A stretch of DNA of 64,000 nt from contig NZ_CP025096.1 of NCBI RefSeq assembly GCF_002831565.1, positions 2,271,027 to 2,335,026 on the forward strand. The letters run 5' to 3'. Below are positions 26,179 to 35,524 of the stretch, in pieces. The notes beneath the pieces were generated by a model. It had not been told where the DNA came from. It worked only from the letters and a program-made list of their open reading frames with translations, and ran no database searches. Both the position numbers and the translations under genes were made by a program. Within the stretch, counting starts at the first letter, position 1, and each line of letters starts with the position of its first letter. Origin of the DNA: Spirosoma pollinicola. GTDB taxonomy: Bacteria; Bacteroidota; Bacteroidia; Cytophagales; Spirosomataceae.

Positions 26179-26454
26179 GTCGTATGGTCGGACAAGCCAA
26201 AACAGAAGTACTTTGGTCATCTGATCGTTATCAATGATTCAGCTAATCGGACGATATAACAGAAGATTCTCAAAAAGTACGGATGGCCTTGTGATAATGA
26301 GTCAAGAAAATTATCTACCAAAGAATGGCATATTGCTTGGCGCTCACGGTCAAATTTTGAATCATTGAGCGAATTCTGTTCTTCTATCATCCAGATGCAT
26401 ATCAGTGCTATTGAAGACCAGATTGCGCTTGTAAATAAAGCACGTAGCAAGTGA
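26179..26454 (+). pseudogene. Remnant of a small gene with an internal stop
   Basis: The plus strand reads VVWSDKPKQKYFGHLIVINDS, then a TAA, then QKILKKYGWPCDNE, STKEWHIAWRSRSNFESL and QMHISAIEDQIALVNKARSK in the same frame to a stop at 26454. The KYGWP-type motif is reminiscent of DUF6624-like proteins, but I am not sure. There is no clear start. The stretch 25844-26178 shows no gene. Confidence 0.35.
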
Positions 26455-26669
26455 AGCTATTTGTTTTATAAGCTATGTGGCTATTGCAAACGTCTGAAAT
26501 AGGTGTAATGGCCCTGAATTAGTTGCCGCTTCCAATCCGTTTTACATATCAAAAATTGCTCACTTAGTAGCTATATTCATGGCCCTGTTGACTTTTGCAA
26601 CAACCACATCACTTATACAACAAGTAGCAGTAAAGCACCTGTTTAGCACTCCGCTTTCAATTCCTAGCC

Positions 26670-26978
26670 ATGCCAATTTCCAAGAAAGCTGTTGTGTTAA
26701 TAAAGTATCCGTTAGCTCTGCTGACTAGTATACTTCTATCTACTTGTTTTCCTAAACTACCGGGGCCCTGTTATGACTGCCAAATAGTAGAAACCATTCA
26801 ACTCACCAACCAATCATTAAGTAAAAGCAGTACTGCTTACGAAGAAGTATGCGACTCATTAGAAGCGGTGAAGTTTGTTAAGAATAACACCTTCGCCAAG
26901 ACTATTTCAATAGGCATAATCGATCAGCAAGAGGTTTATAGTATTCGTATTCGTTTTGCAACCTGTACCAAAAAGTAG
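26670..26978 (+). CDS. Small putative exported protein, unknown function
   Basis: A 102-residue frame with a hydrophobic N-terminus (VVLIKYPLALLTSILLSTCF) that could be a lipoprotein signal or a membrane anchor, and a short mature part with five Cys (FPKLPGPCYDCQIVETIQL, EEVCDSLEAV, FATCTKK). No family is recognised. It sits 85 bp before the IS982-like element in a decayed region, so it may itself be a remnant or cargo. The ATG at 26670 is the only good start. Confidence 0.45.
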   Translation: MPISKKAVVLIKYPLALLTSILLSTCFPKLPGPCYDCQIVETIQLTNQSLSKSSTAYEEVCDSLEAVKFVKNNTFAKTISIGIIDQQEVYSIRIRFATCTKK

Positions 26979-27033
26979 AGCTTTTTATTGACCGAATTAA
27001 GATTTATTATGAATAACTGATCATCTAGTTAAT

Positions 27034-27999
27034 TAATCTAAGTTGTATGAAAGCAGATTAATATGGGCACAAAAAAGACACAGCCAAAAGCAAGCGTACC
27101 TTTGAGGTGCGAAAACATTAGTAACCTGCTCTGGCTATGTCTGAAAAAGTATTGGCAATTTACTGCTTTTTGCCCGGCGGCCGGTGCCGATGATTTTTTC
27201 CTCGAAACGGCCCGTCATGGTTCCATCAAACCACAGGCGAAACTCAAAGTGCCTGATAGTATTGTGTTGACCACCGCCATTATATCGGCCCGTTTCTTCG
27301 GAGGTAATCAAGCCTCGGCCATGCTGTACATGGCCGATAAACAAGGCGTTGTTATGCTTGAAAAATCCGCTTTTAACCGTCGGTTGCATCGATTGGCTAC
27401 AACCCTGAGTGTACTGTTCTACTATCTGGCGGATTTTTTCAAGGCCCTCAATTTGAGTAATCAATATTTGATTGATTCGTTTCCAGTGGCCGTTTGTGAT
27501 AACATCCGTATCAGTCGATCTCGATTGGTAGAAGGAGAGGAATACCGCGGTAAAAGCGCGTCGAAGAGACGGTTCTTTTTCGGGTTTCGAGTTCAGTTGA
27601 TCACTACGGTCGATAAACAACCCGTACAGTTTTTCATTCTGCCTGGCTCGTATGTGGATGTAACGGCCCTTCAACTGATGCACCTGAACTTGCCAGAGGG
27701 CAGTGAAGTGTAGGGCGATGCGGGCTATACGGATTATGAACAGGATGACCTTTACCTTGATTGTGAAGGCATTAGTCTGAAGATTCAGCGAAAAAGCAAC
27801 AGCCACCGACCGAATCAGGTTTGGGAGAATACTTACGAAAAAGGGCTTCGCCAGCGGATTGAGCAGGCCTTTAGTCACATCACAATGCGGTTCTCTAAGA
27901 AGATTCATGCCGTTACCGAAGCGGGTTTTCTGATTAAAACCGTGTTGTTTCTATTGGCTTATTCACTCGAAGCAAACTTGTGTCATACAACTTAGATTA
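27034..27999 (+). mobile_element. IS982-family element, inactivated
   Basis: A 966-bp element bounded by perfect 17-bp inverted ends (TAATCTAAGTTGTATGA at 27034-27050 and its complement at 27983-27999). The only gene inside is the interrupted transposase. A possible imperfect target duplication (AGTTAAT against AGTTAGT) borders the ends. Its right end lies directly against the CHAT-domain fragment. Confidence 0.85.
27063..27995 (+). pseudogene. IS982-family transposase with a premature amber codon
   Basis: The frame runs from ATG 27063 and would make 310 residues to the stop at 27993-27995, but TAG at 27711-27713 interrupts it at codon 217. The two parts match IS982 transposases in order: LIDSFPVAVCDN with the first catalytic Asp, GKSASKRRFFFGFRVQLITT, FFILPGSYVDVTALQ, then after the stop GDAGYTDYEQDDL with the second Asp and RQRIEQAFSHI with the Glu. 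A Tyr codon at the stop position would restore the usual motif. The frame is otherwise intact, so the mutation looks recent. Confidence 0.85.
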
Positions 28000-28003
28000 G
28001 TTA

Positions 28004-28837
28004 GTGAACCAATATGCGTTCAGCTATACCTATTCGATGCAGGGCCTACTAAAAGGCCCACCGGTCCACCAAGCGAACTATGCCTTTCTGGGGATAGCTC
28101 CTGTCCAGTTTGACGACATTGTGGTTCGCCGTGACTCCAGGTATGTTCACAAAAGTATGCCTGGTTTGACCGGTTCGGACAATGCACTCGTCAACAGCAG
28201 CAGTCATTATAAACCAGCTGTTTTGCTCTCGGGGAACAAAGCCACTCGGTTAGCCTTCCAGGAGAATATCTCCCGGTCCACCGTAGTGCAGTTGTTTACG
28301 CATGCCGATGCGACCACTGCTCCTGACTCTACAGGTTTGGCAGAACCTACCATCTTTTTCGCAGACTCCGCCTTACGCCTGTCGGAGATACAGGCCAGCC
28401 AGCACGTCGCCACTCAATTAGTCTTACTGTTGGCCTGCAAAACAGGATTGGGAATCAACCAAAAAGGAGAAGGTGTTTTTAGCCTGGCCAGGGGACTTGC
28501 TTCGTTAGGTGTGCCTAGTATACTAACGACTTTATGGAGTGTTGAGGATAAGTCTACCTATCGGCTATCGCAACTTTTTCATGAGCAACTGGCAACGAGT
28601 TTGCCCAAGGATATCGCCCTGCAACAGGCCAAGTTGCAATTCCTTGACGAAGCATCCACCCTCGAACTGCTGCCTTCCGAATGGGCGGGTATTATCTTGA
28701 TTGGTAATACGGACCCACTGACGTCCTCCAGTCCTGTGGGGCTGTGGATTATCGGCGTTCTGGTAATCAGTGGCTCTTTGGGAAGCTGATTTTTCTGGTG
28801 GAGAAAACATAGAGCCCGACAGGATCAGTCCAGCTAG
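28004..28837 (+). pseudogene. C-terminal fragment of a CHAT-domain (caspase-like) protein
   Basis: The visible part is the CHAT protease domain: YAFSYTYSMQGLLKG at the left edge, the catalytic His in VVQLFTHADATTAPD, the catalytic Cys in LVLLLACKTGLGINQKGEG, then SILTTLWSVEDKSTYRLSQLFHEQL. CHAT proteins normally carry a long TPR region before this, which is absent because the IS982-like element ends 4 bp upstream. The frame also meets a TGA at 28787-28789 inside a C-terminal membrane helix, after which FFWWRKHR continues in frame to 28837. It is therefore doubly broken. Intact CHAT proteases often act in bacterial cell-death or defence systems. Confidence 0.8.
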
Positions 28838-29040
28838 GCCTTTATATAGCTCCCGTCTTAGAATACGTACGAGAAAAATGACCGTTTTATAAATTCTTAT
28901 AATTACGGCAAGTGATTATTCTGTAAAAAGTAAGAAATCAATAGTGTGAAAAATACCTTCATAATGATTTAGCATAGCTAATATGTACTAAGCCTCAGTA
29001 GTTTATAGTGCTGATTAACAGCAACTCAATCAGTAGATTG
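28838..29040. other. Gene-free, AT-rich stretch
   Basis: Between the CHAT fragment and the IS1182-like element. I see no gene or strong hairpin. Confidence 0.4.
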
Positions 29041-30478
29041 TTAGATCATATGCGACGGATTGTAGTTGACAAATATTAAATTTTCGGGCCCTTGTTCCGA
29101 TCAATATCGGAGGTGACTGTTGCACAACTCTTTTGGAATGAAAGAACCCTTGAAGTAACCCGTCCCATAAAGACAAAAAAGAGTCCCCTGGATGCAAAGC
29201 CAACACCTGAGTAACCACTTTAGGCCAGCGCTTGGCCAATAGCCACTTCTTGAGATTGTAGGCCGTTGCCGCCATCACCATCCGCTTGTGCGCACCCGTT
29301 TTACCTTCGCCAGGCGTCCGGCGCATCCCAAAGTAGTTCAGTAAACTACCAAAAACTGGCTCAACCACCGCACTCCGTCGCCTTTTCAGCCGCTTCCCTT
29401 TCGCACTCGTCAAACGGGCTTCCATTCGTTCATACTCTCTAACATACATGGTCACACTGAGTGATTTACGATCTCGGTTACCACAACAACTTTCCTTAAT
29501 GGGACAATTTTGGCAGGCACTGAAGCTGGCAATGTAGCGGTAGTTACCATACCCACCCGCCATCTTGATACCATGATTACGTAAAATGGCCCCTTGAGGG
29601 CAGCGGTATTGATCCTTCTCCGGTTCATATGTAAAGGGATCTCGAACTGGAATGTAACGCCCAAATAAAGGGATGTACGCTTCGATTTGACGATGCTCTA
29701 AGGCGGCATAATTTTCTCCTGAGCTAAAGCCGGCATCGGCCAGCACACACCGAAATGGTAAGTTCAACCTTGACAAACGAGTGCGGGTTCGATCGACTAT
29801 GTTGAGCAAATGGCGTGAATCTTTCTGGTCAGCGGAATCGGCCTGAATATGGGTAATCACATGGTGGGCACAATCGACGGCCATACTAGCCAGGTAATAG
29901 AGCCGAAAGGCCTTGTTCGGTTTGGTGGCTAAGCAAGCCTGCGGATCGTTAGGGCTATAATAAACCCGATTATTACGAGTCACTTTCTTGGGATTGATAT
30001 ATTGTTTCGTCTTATCAAAAGACACCCGATCCGAAGCCTCAATCAGTGGCTGCTCATTTTTCTCCAATGTCCACTTTGCCAGCGGCTTAGCTTCTAACTT
30101 ATCTAGGGAAGCATTGGCCTCCACAAAAGCCGCATCGATGGCTTGGGTGTGCCCATCGACCAGCCCTAGCTCAACACAGTGGGTTAACACACACTGGAAG
30201 CACTGTTCGAAGACACTTTCGGGTAAGCGCTGCCGAGTGCGAATAATAGCCCGATCCGACGTAAGGTTTTCCAAATGCCCCACCAGCATTAATTTGAAGA
30301 AAACAACCGGATCAATCGATTGTCGCCCGCATTTGCCGTAGAAGGGCTGGACAACTTGATATAGAAAGGATAAATCAATGGCGTGTTTTAAGCGTCGATA
30401 TAGATTCTGCTGGGGTACACATTGGTCGAGTAGCAGAGGATGGCCTTGTTTTGGAGCGGGGTGTTTTGTTCCTACCAT
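29030..30478 (-). CDS. IS1182-type DDE transposase, probably internally deleted
   Basis: A 482-residue protein with the usual parts of this transposase type: YGKCGRQSIDPVVFFKLMLVG near the N-terminus, VLADAGFSSGENYAALEHR with a catalytic Asp, a Cys-rich segment (CPQGAILRN; CQNCPIKESCCG), and RRRSAVVEPVFGSLLNYFGMRR with the catalytic Glu. Relatives that I remember have about 30 residues (containing a YFLGY motif) between DRAII and RTRQ; here they are missing without loss of frame. The C-terminus reads through the terminal inverted repeat (VVQQS) and stops in flanking DNA. Activity is doubtful. Confidence 0.82.
   Translation of the reverse strand: MVGTKHPAPKQGHPLLLDQCVPQQNLYRRLKHAIDLSFLYQVVQPFYGKCGRQSIDPVVFFKLMLVGHLENLTSDRAIIRTRQRLPESVFEQCFQCVLTHCVELGLVDGHTQAIDAAFVEANASLDKLEAKPLAKWTLEKNEQPLIEASDRVSFDKTKQYINPKKVTRNNRVYYSPNDPQACLATKPNKAFRLYYLASMAVDCAHHVITHIQADSADQKDSRHLLNIVDRTRTRLSRLNLPFRCVLADAGFSSGENYAALEHRQIEAYIPLFGRYIPVRDPFTYEPEKDQYRCPQGAILRNHGIKMAGGYGNYRYIASFSACQNCPIKESCCGNRDRKSLSVTMYVREYERMEARLTSAKGKRLKRRRSAVVEPVFGSLLNYFGMRRTPGEGKTGAHKRMVMAATAYNLKKWLLAKRWPKVVTQVLALHPGDSFLSLWDGLLQGFFHSKRVVQQSPPILIGTRARKFNICQLQSVAYDLTIY
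29041..29085 (-). repeat. Dispersed repeat, copy 2
   Basis: On the minus strand this segment aligns with 4172-4218 (shared blocks ACAATC and GTCGCATATG). It lies immediately outside the IS1182-like element, and the transposase frame runs through it. Confidence 0.4.
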
Positions 30479-30534
30479 ACGTCAAGATAGGCATCTTCCT
30501 CAACATAAGGCTATTAGCGTTGTGCAACAGTCAC
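29113..30534 (-). mobile_element. IS1182/IS5-like insertion sequence
   Basis: A 1,422-bp element with perfect 16-bp inverted ends (GTGACTGTTGCACAAC at 29113-29128, complement at 30519-30534). It encodes one transposase on the minus strand. No matching target duplication is visible at the two borders (GGAG against GACC). The same end sequence, with one base changed, bounds the 149-bp MITE at 45374. Confidence 0.85.
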
Positions 30535-30872
30535 GACCCTTTTATTGGACGAAGATATTAGTAGTGTAGGAGGGGGGTAATTGCCAAGGATGTCATTTTA
30601 GAAGAGACGAAGTAATCATTACGAATGGCTTTGAGCCAATTCACCTTAGAAACGGACCCGTTAGCGGCATGGCTTTACCAACGGTTTATCAACTCATGTA
30701 AGCCGACTAAAAAGCGTCACATAGGGTAAGCAGGTAAGTAACTGTGGTGATTGCTTATCGCATCAAACTCTTTCACTGAATGCCGCCGTATTGTTTGGGA
30801 GACGTACAGCTTGCCGCTTACAAATCCGATAGCGACTCACGACCCTATTAATCAGCAAGAATTCCTAACTTG
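30535..30872. other. Gene-free stretch upstream of the hybrid regulator
   Basis: This holds a 34-codon frame (MALSQFTLETDPLAAWLYQRF) at about 30623-30730 that looks like the end of an interrupted gene. The promoter of the following gene should be here, but I cannot point to it. Confidence 0.35.
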
Positions 30873-30917
30873 ATGTTAATTAAGTGCCTCGTGTTGCTCC
30901 GCTTGTCCAGCCCGTCT

Positions 30918-33899
30918 ATGAATGCTCGTCCAATTGGCTTTTACGCTCGTGCGCTCCGACTTTTTTTCGGTACATTCCCCGTTTGGCTTGCCCTGTCCAT
31001 GCCTGTAACGCAGGCTCAGCCAACTAGTTTACTCCTGACGGCGGATAGCTTACAAAAAGGCCTGGCAGGCTATTTCCTGTATCCAATGCCCTGGCGATTC
31101 CAGGCCGGCGACAACCCGACCTGGGCCAATCCAGCGCTGGACGATCACGCCTGGCAACGGGCAAAAACCGGCAATAATGTGGGCAATACGCCCCCCGGTT
31201 GGAAAGGAGTGGGCTGGTTCAGATTGCACTTTACGCTGGATAAGCCACTTTTAGGCCAGATGATGGCGCTCAAAATTAACCACATGGGGGCCTCGGATAT
31301 CTATCTGGATGGGCAGCGTATTGGTGGGTTCGGCCAGGTTGGCCATTCACGGGCGACGGAAACGAGCTATATACCCAACAATGAGCCAGTGGCCTTCCGG
31401 CTCGATCAGCCCGGCGATCATGTGCTGGCGGTTCGTGTCTCCACCTTTCACCGCTACCTCACCCGCAAAGTGCGCTATGGACAGGGCTTTCTGAGCTGGA
31501 TCGCTCCGCATGACCGGCTCGCCCAGTATACGCTTAACATGGCCCGTAATAATAGCCTGAATTTAGTGCTCGTGTTTGGTACGGGCCTGTTTGCTCTATT
31601 GCATTTATTTCTGTATCTGTTTTATCCAGTCCGGGTCTCTAACTTATATTACAGCTTAAGCCTGGCTTTTTTTACAGGCGCTTCAGCCTGCGTGTATGTT
31701 GATAACATCCTGACCAATCCGGCTACCCTGCAACTAATCTGTTACTTGATGGTGGGCTTGAACCAGGCTTATTCAGTGCTAACCGTGGCGTTTATCTATT
31801 CAATTTGTTACGTCAGTCAGCCCCGCCAGGTATGGGCATTCTGCAGTATAGGAGTGCTTCTGTATGGAATCTTTCTGGTCTTTCCGACGCTGGCAATGGA
31901 ATGGGTCCTCATCACCTTCGCTAGTGGTTGTGTAGGTGAAGTGCTACGGGTGGTCTGGCAGGGAATATACCGGAAACAACCCGGCATTTGGTTGATCGGG
32001 GTAGGGATACTGGCGGTGGCGGTGGTGTATGGGGTAGCAGCCGGTAACGGCGATGTATTGGGCCTTTGGCCCAACAACCCGTCCGGGCAAAGTTGGTTCA
32101 TTGCGTTTGGGTTGCTAACCTTGCCGCTTTGTACTTCACTTTACTTAGCCCAGGATTTTGCCCGAACGAATGGTAGCCTGGCTGCGCAACTAAATCAGGT
32201 CAACGCCCTTTCCCAAAAGACCCTGGCCCAGGAAGCCGAAAAGCTCAAGCTGGTGGCCGAACAGAATGAGGTACTCGAGCAAACTGTGCAGGAACGAACC
32301 GAAAAGATTCAGCAGCAGGCCAACAAACTCCGGGAGATTGATGCCATCAAATCGCGCTTTTTCACCAACCTGACTCACGAATTTCGCACTCCCCTGACCT
32401 TAATGCTGGGCCCGGCTGAACAGGTGCTGGCCGAAACAGAAGAACCCAAAACCAAACAGCAGGTTGGGCTCCTCTATCGAAACGCCCAGCGGTTGCTCCA
32501 ACTCATCAATCAACTGCTCGATCTGAGCAAACTGGAAGCGGGCAAAACCCAGTTGACCCCGACATCCGTCGATCTGGTGGGTTTGGTGAAAGGCACTCTA
32601 CTTTCGTTTGAGTCACTGGCCCATCAGAAACAAATCGCGCTGCACGTGACGGCCAGCCTCGATCAGTTGATGATGGACATGGACCGGGACAAGATCGAAA
32701 AAATACTCTACAACCTGTTTTCGAATGCCATCAAGTTCACCCCAGCCGGGGGCGAGGTGTCTATTGGATTAACCGATGAAGGTGTCAGGGTAGAGGAGCC
32801 TTGGGCTACGTTGGTCGTTCATGACACGGGCGTTGGGATACCGGCCGCCAACCTTCCGTACGTGTTCGATCAGTTCTACCAAGTGGATGCCTCCATCACC
32901 CGCGAGCAGGAGGGTTTCGGCATCGGTCTGGCCTTAACCAAAGAGTTAGTCGAGCTACACGGCGGTCGTATTCATATCGACAGCCAGCAAGGCATTGGTA
33001 CCATCGTCACCGTCCGCCTGCCCATTCGTCAGGAGCATCCCATTCGGGATGGGGTAGAACATAGCTTACCCACGTCCTACCGTGGGGTTACCGATCCCGT
33101 AGAGGACCCACTTCCTCAATCGTCCGGTGGAGCCGACGCCCAACTCCTACTGATTGAAGACAACGATGAAGTCCGTCAATTTATCCGCTCGTCGTTAGGG
33201 CATCAGTACCGGATTATTGAGGCTATAAACGGAGAAGAAGGCGTTCGACTCGCGCAGGAGCATGTACCCGACCTGGTTATTACTGACCTGATGATGCCCA
33301 AACTCGATGGGTATCAGGTTTGTGCAGCCTTAAAGCAGGACGAGCGCACCAGCCACATCCCCATCGTGATGTTAACAGCCAAAGCCGACCTCGACAGCCG
33401 GATTGAGGGGCTTCAAACGGGGGCTGATAGCTATCTGGCCAAGCCGTTTCACCAGCGGGAGCTAATGGCTCAGATTGCTAATTTGATCACCAGTCGCCGA
33501 CAGTTACGGGAGCGATTCAACCGGGATAGTCTCTGGCATACGGGAGACGCTTTGCCGTCAATGGAGCAAGCCTTCCTTGACCGGGTTCGGACGGCCATCG
33601 ATGCCCATCTGGAGGATGAAGGGTTTAGTGTCGATCAGTTGAGCGACAATCTGGGCGTTAGTCGTACCCAACTCCACCGCAAGCTCAAAGCGCTTATCAA
33701 TCAATCGCCCGGCGATCTGATCCGTGTGGTCCGCCTACAACGCGCCTTAGACTTACTGACCCGTAACGTCGCCACCGTCTCGGAAGTGGCCTATATGGTC
33801 GGTTTTGGTAATCCGGCTAATTTCTCCACCAGTTTCTCCAGGCACTTCGGCTACGCGCCCAGCGAGGTGAAAAAGAAAGTGGGTTCAGCGGCTTCCTGA
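30918..33899 (+). CDS. Hybrid two-component regulator (sensor kinase, receiver and AraC HTH in one protein)
   Basis: About 993 residues from the ATG at 30918, chosen because it gives a plausible signal segment; the frame is open back to 30870. N-terminal domain (about 35-200): a periplasmic beta-sandwich like glycoside-binding domains (GWKGVGWFRLHFTLDKP, DIYLDGQRIGGFGQV). Next come seven hydrophobic helices (215-430), a coiled coil, HisKA with phospho-acceptor His in FFTNLTHEFRTPLTLML, HATPase (NLFSNAIKFTP; GFGIGLALTKELVELHGG), a receiver (DLVITDLMMPKLDG), and an AraC HTH pair at the C-terminus (VSRTQLHRKLKAL; VSEVAYMVGFGNPANFSTSF). Such proteins sense a ligand outside and directly control genes inside, often for polysaccharide use. 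The following secreted genes are possible targets. Confidence 0.9.
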   Translation: MNARPIGFYARALRLFFGTFPVWLALSMPVTQAQPTSLLLTADSLQKGLAGYFLYPMPWRFQAGDNPTWANPALDDHAWQRAKTGNNVGNTPPGWKGVGWFRLHFTLDKPLLGQMMALKINHMGASDIYLDGQRIGGFGQVGHSRATETSYIPNNEPVAFRLDQPGDHVLAVRVSTFHRYLTRKVRYGQGFLSWIAPHDRLAQYTLNMARNNSLNLVLVFGTGLFALLHLFLYLFYPVRVSNLYYSLSLAFFTGASACVYVDNILTNPATLQLICYLMVGLNQAYSVLTVAFIYSICYVSQPRQVWAFCSIGVLLYGIFLVFPTLAMEWVLITFASGCVGEVLRVVWQGIYRKQPGIWLIGVGILAVAVVYGVAAGNGDVLGLWPNNPSGQSWFIAFGLLTLPLCTSLYLAQDFARTNGSLAAQLNQVNALSQKTLAQEAEKLKLVAEQNEVLEQTVQERTEKIQQQANKLREIDAIKSRFFTNLTHEFRTPLTLMLGPAEQVLAETEEPKTKQQVGLLYRNAQRLLQLINQLLDLSKLEAGKTQLTPTSVDLVGLVKGTLLSFESLAHQKQIALHVTASLDQLMMDMDRDKIEKILYNLFSNAIKFTPAGGEVSIGLTDEGVRVEEPWATLVVHDTGVGIPAANLPYVFDQFYQVDASITREQEGFGIGLALTKELVELHGGRIHIDSQQGIGTIVTVRLPIRQEHPIRDGVEHSLPTSYRGVTDPVEDPLPQSSGGADAQLLLIEDNDEVRQFIRSSLGHQYRIIEAINGEEGVRLAQEHVPDLVITDLMMPKLDGYQVCAALKQDERTSHIPIVMLTAKADLDSRIEGLQTGADSYLAKPFHQRELMAQIANLITSRRQLRERFNRDSLWHTGDALPSMEQAFLDRVRTAIDAHLEDEGFSVDQLSDNLGVSRTQLHRKLKALINQSPGDLIRVVRLQRALDLLTRNVATVSEVAYMVGFGNPANFSTSFSRHFGYAPSEVKKKVGSAAS

Positions 33900-34086
33900 T
33901 TGCTTGTTCAGTGTCCACTGACTCCACCAAGGCGATAAAACCGCTTTAAAGCATCTGCATATCAGTCGCTGCAACGTTTTCAAACGCATTTGCAACGTAC
34001 GCAAAAGACGCATACAAGCGGCTTGTTTTCCTTTGTGTTGTCGTTTAAGCTGTCCTAAACCGACGGTGACCTTAACTAAACACCAC

Positions 34087-34611
34087 ATGGAAGCCAAGCC
34101 GCATTCACCTTACCGGGTCTTTCTGGCCTATCTGCTGCTAACGTTTTACTGCTTTGGGGCGGGCATGATGAATGAGTTTGTCGAATACCTGAGCTACGCC
34201 GATCTAGGCCGTTCTATTCCTCCGGCCGACTTCGCCCGCTGGCACAAAGCCACCAGTCAATACGTTCTGCCATTTCTAGTGCTGCCCATTCTACTGGGCA
34301 ACATCGCCCTAATCGCATTATTTTTCAACCGGCCAGCGAGCATACCAAAATGGACGCTCTGGGTAGCGCTGGCTTGCGCCATAACGGCCTGGGTATCGAC
34401 CATTCTGTTTCAGGTGCCCATTGAAACACAGTTTGATCAGGGATACTTCAGCCCGGCCCTGATGGAGCGCTTGTGGCAAACCGACTGGATTCGCAAAGGG
34501 GCCTTTTTTGTTGAGATTGGTGTCGTTATTTATATGACTGTGTGTTTCTTCGGGTCGGCAACCCTACGACTAACAACTCTGGAGGCAACCCGGCTTACTT
34601 CAGCCCTATAA
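34087..34611 (+). CDS. Small multi-pass membrane protein, unknown function
   Basis: A 174-residue protein from the ATG at 34087 (MEAKPHSPYRVFLAYLLLTFY); 18 further residues upstream look like non-coding DNA. It has about four hydrophobic helices (GAGMMNEFVEYLSYADLG between helices 1 and 2; VLPILLGNIALIALFF; WTLWVALACAITAWVSTILF; FFVEIGVVIYMTVCFF). No family is recognised with certainty. It stands 36 bp before the first member of the small exported-protein family and may share its transcript. Confidence 0.65.
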   Translation: MEAKPHSPYRVFLAYLLLTFYCFGAGMMNEFVEYLSYADLGRSIPPADFARWHKATSQYVLPFLVLPILLGNIALIALFFNRPASIPKWTLWVALACAITAWVSTILFQVPIETQFDQGYFSPALMERLWQTDWIRKGAFFVEIGVVIYMTVCFFGSATLRLTTLEATRLTSAL

Positions 34612-34646
34612 ACCGATCTCTCTGCTAACGTATCTCCCTAATTGGC

Positions 34647-35038
34647 ATGAAAAAAGTCCTTATTTTCTCGTTTGTCATTACCGCTTTAACTGCCGTATCG
34701 TTCCGCACTCCGACCGATACTATTGTGGGTCGATGGCAACAAACGGTGAAAGGTGCCACTGCGCTACTGGTCTTCAGGCCTGACGATACATTCGATATTT
34801 TCATTAATGGAAAAACGTTTACCAGCGGCAAGTACAGGGATCGACAGGACACCTTCGCCCTGGCTGACACAGCATGCGGGATAGACTACTACGGTACCTA
34901 TAAACTCAATTTCTTCGCCCCGGATTCGCGGTCCGCTTTACGGCTATTGCTGATACCTGCAAAGCCCGTAACGGGGCTATGCATCAGTTCACTGCCGGTC
35001 GGCGCAGCGCCGATGCGGTCCCCCTGGCCAAGCCCTGA
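34647..35038 (+). pseudogene. Small lipocalin-like exported protein, frameshifted (family member A)
   Basis: From ATG 34647 this reads like members B-D: signal peptide, VGRWQQTVKGATALLVFRPDDTF, FINGKTFTSGKYRDRQDT, CGIDYYGTYKLNFFAPDS. At 34927-34930 a CG dinucleotide is duplicated (TTCGCGGTCC where the family expects TTCGGTCC). Removing it restores SVRFTAIADTCKARNGAMHQ and a stop at 35038. The raw frame runs on to 35045 with a nonsense tail. A two-base tandem duplication suggests slippage; an assembly error is possible. Confidence 0.75.
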
Positions 35039-35090
35039 ATTTTAATGGCTAGATCTATTGGTCAGTTTATTTTTTATACCTAGTTACCCC

Positions 35091-35480
35091 ATGAAAAAAG
35101 CATTCCTTACCTCCATTGCGGCCCTTGCCCTGATTTCAGTATCGTTCATCAGCCCGCCTAACCCGTTGGTAGGGCGCTGGCAGCAACTTTACAAAGGAGC
35201 CACCGCCCTGTTTATTTTCCGAGCCGACAGTACGTTTGATGTATTCATCAATGGCAAAGCGTTCACCCACGGAAAATATTTCGTCCGAAAGGATACCATG
35301 GGGATGGCCGACGTCAGTTGTAACGGGGCTTACTACGGCACCTACAAATTAGGCTTCTATGCCCCCGATTCAGTCCGGTTCGTTACCATTCGGGATACCT
35401 GTAAGGGGCGTAACGGTGATCTGCACAACTTTACCGTGGGTCGGCGGTCCGCCGATGCGGTTAATGCAGTCAAGCCCTAA
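35091..35480 (+). CDS. Small lipocalin-like exported protein (family member B)
   Basis: A 129-residue protein from the ATG at 35091. The signal peptide MKKAFLTSIAALALISVSF is followed by the family core: VGRWQQLYKGATALFIFRADSTFD, VFINGKAFTHGKYFVRKDTMGMADVSC and YYGTYKLGFYAPDSV, with Cys in VSCN and DTCKGR that could pair. The alternating strands and the opening VGRW suggest a small beta-barrel of lipocalin type. No known name. It lies 52 bp after member A and 44 bp before member C, all on the same strand. Confidence 0.75.
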   Translation: MKKAFLTSIAALALISVSFISPPNPLVGRWQQLYKGATALFIFRADSTFDVFINGKAFTHGKYFVRKDTMGMADVSCNGAYYGTYKLGFYAPDSVRFVTIRDTCKGRNGDLHNFTVGRRSADAVNAVKP

Positions 35481-35524
35481 CGGAGTCATGACAAAATTGA
35501 TTTAAACCAACAACCACATCGATC

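Noticed and set aside
27135-27908. A 257-codon minus-strand frame in the IS982-like element
   Set aside because: It is antisense to the transposase, whose catalytic blocks are on the plus strand.
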